From positions 3,226,001 to 3,290,000 of the forward strand of contig NC_092568.1 in assembly GCF_037975245.1 (NCBI RefSeq): a stretch of 64,000 bases of DNA. The letters are read 5' to 3'. Source of the stretch: Apostichopus japonicus (lineage: Eukaryota; Echinodermata; Holothuroidea; Aspidochirotida; Stichopodidae). The translations under genes were made by a program, and so were the position numbers. This document shows positions 52,001 to 61,000 of the stretch, piece by piece. Each line of letters starts with the position of its first letter. The first letter of the stretch is position 1. The notes beneath the pieces were generated by a model that was not told where the DNA came from, did no database searches, and was given only the letters and a program-made list of their open reading frames with translations.

Positions 52001-55000
52001 AATAAAACAGAGCAAAAACAATTTGATAAATAAAAAACTATCTGACTGCAAGCCACTTTTATCAGCAAAGTAAATTTAAAATTTAAGTTCTGTAGAAGGA
52101 AAAAAAACACATGCACAGAGTAGGCTTTAATCCAGGGTTTGGATACAGGACTTGAACAGAGCTAGATTATTGAACATATTAAAATGCTACCATTCCACTG
52201 TTACACAGGCAATACTTTGCACTAGTTAGTTAACAACCCACCTATAAAACTAACCCTAGTACAAAAATCAGGAAAACTCCTTCCTTTCTGAGAGTATTTC
52301 AAAATTAATATAGATCTTTGTGAAGCTAATGGTATTAATTTCAATTTGCATCTTGCAGTTTGTGAGAAAAAAAGTTGGGAACTTTTGATCCTTTAATGCC
52401 ACTTAATGTAGGGACATAGCAGCCAGGGAAGCCTGGTTGTGGAACGTATTTCACCAGAGTCATTGGGTCTATTTCGATAATCTACCCTCTTCTATCGTCC
52501 AACTAACCCCTTGAGAAGCACTTGGGTGATACCCTCTAAATGATACACTGATTCAATCAAACATTTCTCATGCAATATACCTTTTCAGTACCACTATAAA
52601 CTACACCCCCAAATTGAATTTATGTGGGCTTGTCCAACTACGCACTTGACGCCCACAAGCTTACAAAGACTGTCATATGGTGTCACTAACTTGCGGATTC
52701 TACAGCACCAAATTGTCTTTAACCGGCAAAAATGAAAATGAGGCGTCATCATCTATCATGAGTTTGATTTCTAAAAGGAATATTGCAGTGGCAAACAATG
52801 TGGGGACCATGGAAGCGGAAATTCTCAAAGTTATCAACCTTTTTATTTTTGTTTTAACTTCACATATCCTTTACATATATAGGAGATGATAAGTGGATGA
52901 TGGAAGGGATACACTACACCTTACAAGACAAGACAAGGGGCACCAAGATATCACAAATGTAGAATGTGAAATGTGGAGTGGGAAGAAGAAAGCCAGGAGT
53001 GGAATCCGTTGAAACGAACAAATAAAACACCAGTAAGATGCTTGAGGCCGAGAAAAAAAAACATGTTTCTAATCCACTTTGTTTAAGCTGCTTGAGGCCG
53101 AGAAAGAAAACATGTTTCTAATCCACTTTGTTTAAGCTGCTTGAGGCCGAGAAAGAAAACATGTTTCTAATCCACTTTGTCATGGATGATAAACCACTGT
53201 CACTCAAATGGTGTAGTTAAAAAAAATATTCAAAAAACAACCAAAATTTGAGCATATTACTGAAAATGTTCACTGCACTAATATCATGGTAACTTCATAA
53301 ATAAAGTCTAGGGCTCCATATTTATAAACCCCTATGTGATATGACAAGTTTTGTTATGATATATATGTCTCATGATCAACAGACCACATGAAGTGTAAGC
53401 TTCAGGTTGTCTGTGAGAGGTAATGTATCACATTATTGTCTGGCTTTTCCAATGTTCATTTGAGTGGTTGCAAATATTCTTGCCTTCAGGCAAAGCACTC
53501 GGTGAAGCCGCAAAGCAAAATAGATAACAAATGGAACAAAAATGTTTTCAAATTGAGTGGTTGTAGAGTGCAAGTGTACGTGTACTTCCTTGACAGGCCT
53601 GCATGTTAACTATCAGCTAAACAGGGGCAGATAAAACGAGGAAACAACTCCACCACATCACATCTAGTCTCCTTTGAAGGTTAAGATCTGACTGTAACAG
53701 CCACCCTGAACATTATACCAAAGAGTTGTCCATCTAATAAATGACTGTCACCTGCTGCTCATATTAGCAGAAGTAATTCATATCGTGTTAAAGGCATTAA
53801 AGACTCGCCCCAGACCAAGTGCGGCCATCTGAAAAAGTTAACTTTCTGTTGCTTGCAAGCAACGTTTTGATCGTGTCACTACAACATGCAGACAGTAATG
53901 AAACGTGATACCTTAATTGTTATCTTTAGCTGTCCAGACCTGAGATGTCCATTGCTGTATCGTTTGTATACTGTGCTGTGGGTATTGACCGCAGCTGTAT
54001 GTACTGACTGTACACTAGTGTCTAATTACCGATGGTAGCAAGCTGTGTGTGTATTTTCTGGGATCGATGGTGGTGTTTAACACTTCTGTTACACTTCATT
54101 CGAAACTAGGTCAAATTAGCGGCATTAGAAATTTCTTTTTGCACGAGTCTTCATACCCTTTAATACAGATACATTGACACAACAAACTCCAAGGAATTTA
54201 TGTTTCCTATATCAGAAATTGCTGGTACTTTTCCTACAACTCCCACATGAATTAAACATCAATAAATTATGTTAAAAGTGGGTATATAAAACAATGGCAC
54301 AGAACCACGACGTATGTGAAGATACCCTGCAGTGTGCAGTGAATAGAATGTAACATCGTTCCACTGAGATCACAATTATAGTTTATTCTAAGCTACTTAC
54401 TTCATACTGTTCTGATGACTACTCATTTGATGTGCTGTGTACTACAGAATTGTACTGTACTGTACGTCTATTTAAGAACATTGGTTAAAGTGGTAGTGCG
54501 ACCCAGAGGTGGGTGGGTCAGTGGAAGTGCAGTGATAAAATTTTGCAGTTCAAGTTAAGAGCGCAGAGGAATACTTTAACAACAGAGAGAAAGTTGACTC
54601 TACTTCTGAGTCTGGACTTCTGCTCTTGAGCGTCTAAAAGTTACAACTCCCTCTCAGTTGGAGTCTTGCCTGCACATTTTCCTGACTCTTTTGGTTTCTT
54701 ACTGATGGGCTCTCACAATCCCAATGGTCCTCCTGGAATTAAGTAGGCTAACGAGGAGGACAAAACGAGCCGAAATACGATAATTGTTTTGCCACTCCGG
54801 CGGTACCATTCAAGCTGATCGTTTTACGCATTACTTAAAATATCTAGCAGTTTGACCAATGATACTGTGATCCTCAATCACCCTGTGTAACTCTTGTTGA
54901 AAGGGTGGATAATTTTAATACACTAAATACAGAGGAAATTATTAACAGCAAATGAACAAGTGCAATTTTAATCGTGTGTTTGATATAAGATGTTTCGTTA

Positions 55001-58000
55001 GAACTTCTTGCAATGAAAGATTTAAACTTGAGTTCTGAGTATATGTTCAGGATTTCAAAGAAACTTTTAAGGGTAAAGTTAAACTATAGGCATAGTCTTA
55101 GCATAGGCATTCTGGGTCAGTATTGGCAAAAGATATATACCTTCATAAATTTAAGGTTACCCCAGAGTGACGAACATATTTGTCAGCACCTCTACACACT
55201 TTAAGATGGAATACAATTAATATTAACGTAACTCCCACATCCTCATGTTTATAAAAAAAGAAACAAAAATGAGACAGTTCCTTCTGATACAATTAATTTG
55301 ATGGTTAAGTCTTTGTTACTTCCGTTATTAAGTATGAAGCATTCTTTATAATGCACGTTAATTCTACAAACTGAGTTATACTGCAGACCACAATGGGTCA
55401 CTCTCATAGATACTGTATATCTATCCTCCTCTGAAGTGTTGCTGGTGTCTTTAATTTGCTTGATAATACTTTTAAGCAGAGTCTTAATGTTGTTTGCTAT
55501 CCTGTGGTGTGTTTACACAAGAGATCAGATCAGCCTTAAGTCTGAGACTCTCTTAGTAGATGAGAGATAATGCTTTGTTCTCTTCAGTTGCTGAGCAATC
55601 ACAAAAGGACTTAGAGAGAGAACTCAGTTTCATATATACAGTAGGTATACAGCAAATACAGACAGATTGGTAAAGAAGTCAAGCTTCAATGACCTGAGAG
55701 CTGGATATCCTGCACATTGTATCAGCAACACTATCACATCTCCTAGCCATAGTATCCTAGCCATAGTCACCCCAGGAATATTTTACCTTGAAATCGAATA
55801 GTAACATGCTATGAAAGAAAAAGGGCTGAACTGCATGGGATGAGCTCCATGTAGTTAACTAAAGCAGAAACTGCCACTAACAACAATGAACAAAAATTCT
55901 CTGGAATCTTCTGAAGACTGCCTCAGCTGTGTATCAATACAGGGTAGAGGCATATAAGATTCAGATATCAAACTACACCCCAACAGACATCGAAGGAATT
56001 ACTCAGAGAGGAAGCTTTCCTCTGATACAGGTGCCATAGCTACACGAAAGGCTACCAGAATTCAGTTATGCAACCGTGCATGTTTGACGATTCTCTAAAC
56101 AAGTATCAGGATTAGCATGGCCAATGAAATCAGCTTTATGACAATTTCAAATCATGCAATGTATTTTTCTGATGGCCCTCACCTAGACTTTATGGAAGTA
56201 ATTGCCACGAACATGTAATTTTCTAGCTCATACACACATCATCTGATGAGCTCTACATGATCAGTATTAATACAGAGTCAATATTTACTGAGAATGCCAC
56301 AACTTACCATGTTGTTTTCGGATCCGACTTTAGAGCTGTGAAGTGGTTTGCTACTTGGACCTGCAGAAAGGACAATACAAAAATCCATGTTTGCAAAAAC
56401 TGTATTTTTGTAACCTTAAACGAGGCACTCACTGGTTTTGGGTTTCATATTTGAGAGGTGCCAGCTGCCTGTCTTCCTAGTACTGTTGCAATTTTACAAC
56501 AACTTAATCTACACTTAGCTGATGTCTTCTAATAGTACATAATCCCTTCTCCCACCCCCACCCCACACCTCCCTTTCTACGACATCCAAGTAACCATGGA
56601 GAGTCGATTTGATCTCCATTTTTTTCTTTCAGTGAGTGATATGCTTGATGTCAGAATCCTACTAATTTTTTGTCATTAATATTAAAAACTGCATTTTAAG
56701 ATGAATTTGCCACAATTTTATGTGATACTTTCATACTCAGCCATTACCTAGGAAAGTTGAGGAAGCTTAAAGCATAATCGGTTACTTAAGTCTGTTAGTC
56801 CACCAAACTCAAACACCAGGAATTATGATGTTAGTCATAAAATGCAAAAAGGATGCAAAGCAAATCTATGGGAGCCATTCCTTTCTGTACTATTGGACTT
56901 GACAGTTTTGTGTCTCTCTTTACTCAAGGCAGCCACATGGTTGTAACCGAATACCTTAAATCTCTCTTAGAGTTTGCAGTATGAATAACTATGCGTGTAA
57001 ATATTATTTACATGGTGTGCAGTCAGAACATGAAAAAAGCTTCTAGAGTCATATTGGCGAGGATATATATTTTTATTTTAAATTATTTAAATTCGAAATA
57101 TATAAATCAGATTTATAGTCAACATGACAGGTAAAGTATCTAGTTAATACACCTACAATTTCACATCTATATATGCAAAGGAGAACATGCAGGAAATTTC
57201 ATGCACAGCATGCTATGTTTTGGAATGAATGTCTCTCCGGTAGAAATACCTGCATTTAGTCGTTGGAAGAAACAACTTGAAAAAACTTACAATCTCTAGG
57301 GTCACAAAGTCACAGTCAGCTCAAAGGCAAGAATTCTTAGGCGAACAAAATGTACAGACCTGTTGCTGCTATCCAAACAAGCCCTTCAACTACTTACTGT
57401 ACTGTGTAGATAACTAAGTACAGTACTTAGTACGATGCAACGTTGCATAGATCTCCTATCTACTGTACGCTTTAACCGTATTTTACATTTTGCCACAACA
57501 ACAACAAACTTGCAGTACTGCTATACTACACATCAGTTTATTAGCCCAGGGCAAGACAGTGTACATACACAGGAGAGCTATACAGTCCAGTAGGAGATCA
57601 TTGTAAAGGAAATGTTTTTTAATACTCCCACCTCAGTACCTGCAGTGCACACCGTATACAGGCTCTAACAGTATACTAATTTAAATAATTGAAAAAGTAT
57701 GCCTGAGTTTACCCAAGTACACACAGGGTCATAATCATGCCTTCAGAACCCCTTTCAAAAACAAATACTAAACCAAAAGTTCAGCCCTTTACAAAGTTTG
57801 AACAACAGGTTTTTAGTATACTTATGAATTCAACTGGAAAACCACTGACGCCTGTAAAAAAAAATGCCAACAGCTACACTCTTCAACCGTTTATGATACA
57901 CACTTCAGACTTGCACTAGTTGGCAACTCGATTAGTCTTACAAATTAAGGCCAAAATGTATAGATTTATCTAATGAATACCATGGAAGCATACACTGAAG

Positions 58001-61000
58001 ATAACCTTAAATGCTATTCTTTGTGATATATTTTCTGTCTGTCTGGTCTCGTTGTGACTATATGGGTTTTCTTAATTCAACAATCGATAGCATGGCATAT
58101 ATATGCTACCAGCTTAAATAAACTACAAGATGTTACAAAAATCTTCAAGAACCTTTCACAATTTGGGTTTGATTGGCAATCATCAATATCAAATAATTCT
58201 AGATCCAGCCAAAGTTATCATGAAAATCAGGCAGAAGTGCAAGCTGATTAATCTCACTAACAGGAGAAACCTATCATGAAGAAGACTTCCCGAATTAGGG
58301 CTGTATTGACGAACTTAGCATGCGGACTCCGAATGTGTGACCTGAGTATTTAGCAGATGACATTGCAAGGGTCCTACCTGTACCGCGTAAGATTTGTCGC
58401 AGGGGTTCTACTTATAGTGCGTAGGATTGACATGTGATATACAATTTTTAGTAGTCAAATGAGAACATTATTTCAGAATACATAAAAAATAAATGGGGTT
58501 CCTTACACGTCATCTGCTGTACAAGCAGAACTTTGTTTTTGTTATAGATATATTCCCATTTTTGTGTTTCTTGAAAGCCAACTTACGTTACCCCTATCAA
58601 CCTACAAAGCTTCAGGTACATGGACTATTGTTTATGGGGTTAATAATTTCTATATCAAACACAACATATTTTAACATTGCCAGTTTTATATTCCTTTGAT
58701 TGTTCATTCTACCTATTGAATGCTTTTTTCTAACATTGAAGAACAGTGCAGACCCTACGATTTTTGTAATATTTAGCAAACTTTCAGAGAAGTGAAGGTC
58801 TGCTGCCGCTGGCCAAAAGATTTGTACCAATGAAGTCTTTGAGTAATTGCATTTCTGTATGTTGCCGTGTTTGACAAATATAACCGTAATAGTAATTAAC
58901 GACTTTGCAATTCGTGAATTACTAAACTGACTGGTTTGGATATTTACAAGTGTCAAGCTTACCTGTCCCCCCATAACCTTAGCACTCTTGTTCTCTGTGC
59001 CTAGAACATACTGGTAACCTCTTAAATACTGTGCGCCCTCTATGTCTGGACCTTCTCCGGTCAATGCCCTTCCTTCTCATTATACCACCTCCCCTCACCA
59101 AAGTGTAAATGTAGTTTCAGCTATGAAATCCACCAGCTCCATAAATACATTTCATAGAACAACTGCACAAGCTGTGACCTACCAACCATTCTAGACGACA
59201 TAAATCTGCCTCTCATTACATCCAAAGCCACACCTGTATAATTGGTTGCTATTTTTAGCCCTTCCATCTTGATTTACCGATCATAACTAGTATATATGGC
59301 TGTAAGCAGACACCCAACGAAAACATAAACGCTATATCTTCCAGTCTGTAGGCTGTTTTCTCTCAAGCAAATCCCTACACATCTCAAACCAGCATCTCAT
59401 ATTTTTGCTTGCAGTTTTTATTAACCCTTATATTACATGTTGAAAACTTAGTTATACCTGCAAAATAATGCTGAACTTGGAGAAGCCTTAGGGGTTCAGG
59501 AAGCAAGGGCTATAAGACTCTTACTACTGAACAAGATGGTGTTTGTATAACCTCTTTACACCCTTATCTGTTGAAAGTTGTCTTAATCAAAACAGACTAT
59601 CACTAGTGACTTTGCTGTCACCTGCAAGCCATTGGGTAACTTCTCAAACATTTTCTGGAAAAGCTCAAAATAAGCAGGGAATAACTGGTTGTGAAACCAC
59701 AGGGCGGTTCGGAATTTACCAAACCAGAAAGTCAGGGGGGGTTCAGTGATTATCTGCCACATTTTATACCGTAATGTTTAATTGCTGCAGGCAAGATTGC
59801 AAGATTTTTTATCCATTGTTGGGTTCAGTGAATAGCTTACATCTTGCAGAAGTGCAGACTGAAATATGAAGCTTACTGTTGGTGTTATTATGTTTACAAA
59901 GTTTTCAGACTTACATTTCTGTTTGATCTCAGATTACCTTTGATGCCCACAGAAACATGGGGATCTTGAACTCACTATGTACTCACTATGATGAACCTGC
60001 ATTCCATGTATAATTTTCTTGGTTTGTAAAAATGATAACTGGAAGCCAGATGGTGGAATAAGGAAAACTTGTCCTGAAACTCATGCAAGAGGAATATTTG
60101 GATGATCTTTTTTTCTCTCTCCAGATTTTGATCTCTGGTGACCTCAAAAGACCCTTGTCCTACACAAAAACATTTCATGTACTAAGTTAGGTTGATCCAC
60201 ATGGCAAAGATGAAGTTCAACCTATACACATTTTGAGTTTTGTTTACAAGCCAAGGCATCACACACATCAATACACCATGTACCTCCAATGACCTTTAAA
60301 CTTTACCCCAAACAATTGGGTCCTTCTACTTATTATGAGGGATCCACAAACTACATGGACAGGGGTTCAACCAAGCTTGACTAGTGTCCTGGACTATCAA
60401 GTTTTTCCAAGATGTTTAAACTCTCACGTCTAGAGACCGAATAAAGACTAATTGTACAACATATTCACTTTGTGAATAATAGCATTAAAAGTTCATTTAC
60501 ATAAAGCCATGGTGGTGGGAAAAGTCAGCAAAGCTAGCACAGCAGTCCTGGAAATATGTTTGAAGTCACCTTGTTCCTGTAGTCTGAATGCAAGTATTCT
60601 TGAAAGCACAGTAATCACACCAACTAACACAGACCAGATATATACTGCACATGGATTCAAAGACATTGTGAACAGTCTCTCTCTTGGGATGATGCACTGT
60701 AAGTCCATAGTTTTACTTGTTTGAATGTGGCTAAGATACTCACCATTTTGTTGTATTATGCTATCTGTTGGAGGACTATTATGTCGAAAAATAAACCTGA
60801 CATCTCTCCGCTTGGGTCCCAAGTCTTGAAGGACATTACTGATGAGTTCTTGATCACCGACAGCTCTCTCTGTCAAAATTAAAAGAGTACAGGTAATTGG
60901 GCAAACTGATATAAAAATGTTTGAAAGAATAAACAGCTCTTAATTTGTTGGTTAGAATTGTTGGTAAATCAATCAATTCTTTAAGGTTCTTTATGGAAGT

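Larger units (their letters stand above)
44642..56307 (-). other. ASPP intron 3
   Basis: 11,666 nt, the largest intron. Holds two 27-bp minisatellites, a dispersed ~170-bp element with partial copies, two short tandem duplications and a 14-nt poly(C) at 45719-45732. Open frames of 127-135 codons (for example plus 49136-49543) are AT-rich and domain-free. No nested gene supported. Confidence 0.8.
56361..60743 (-). other. ASPP intron 2
   Basis: 4,383-nt intron. Contains a copy of the ~170-bp element, units of the ~140-bp family near its 5' end, and a short palindrome. No nested gene supported. Confidence 0.75.

Noticed and set aside
57241-57345. Alternative candidate for the missing linker exon near the GTAAGT at 57289
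   Set aside because: Length class and frame do not fit: a stop appears in the required phase, whereas 56308-56360 fits exactly.
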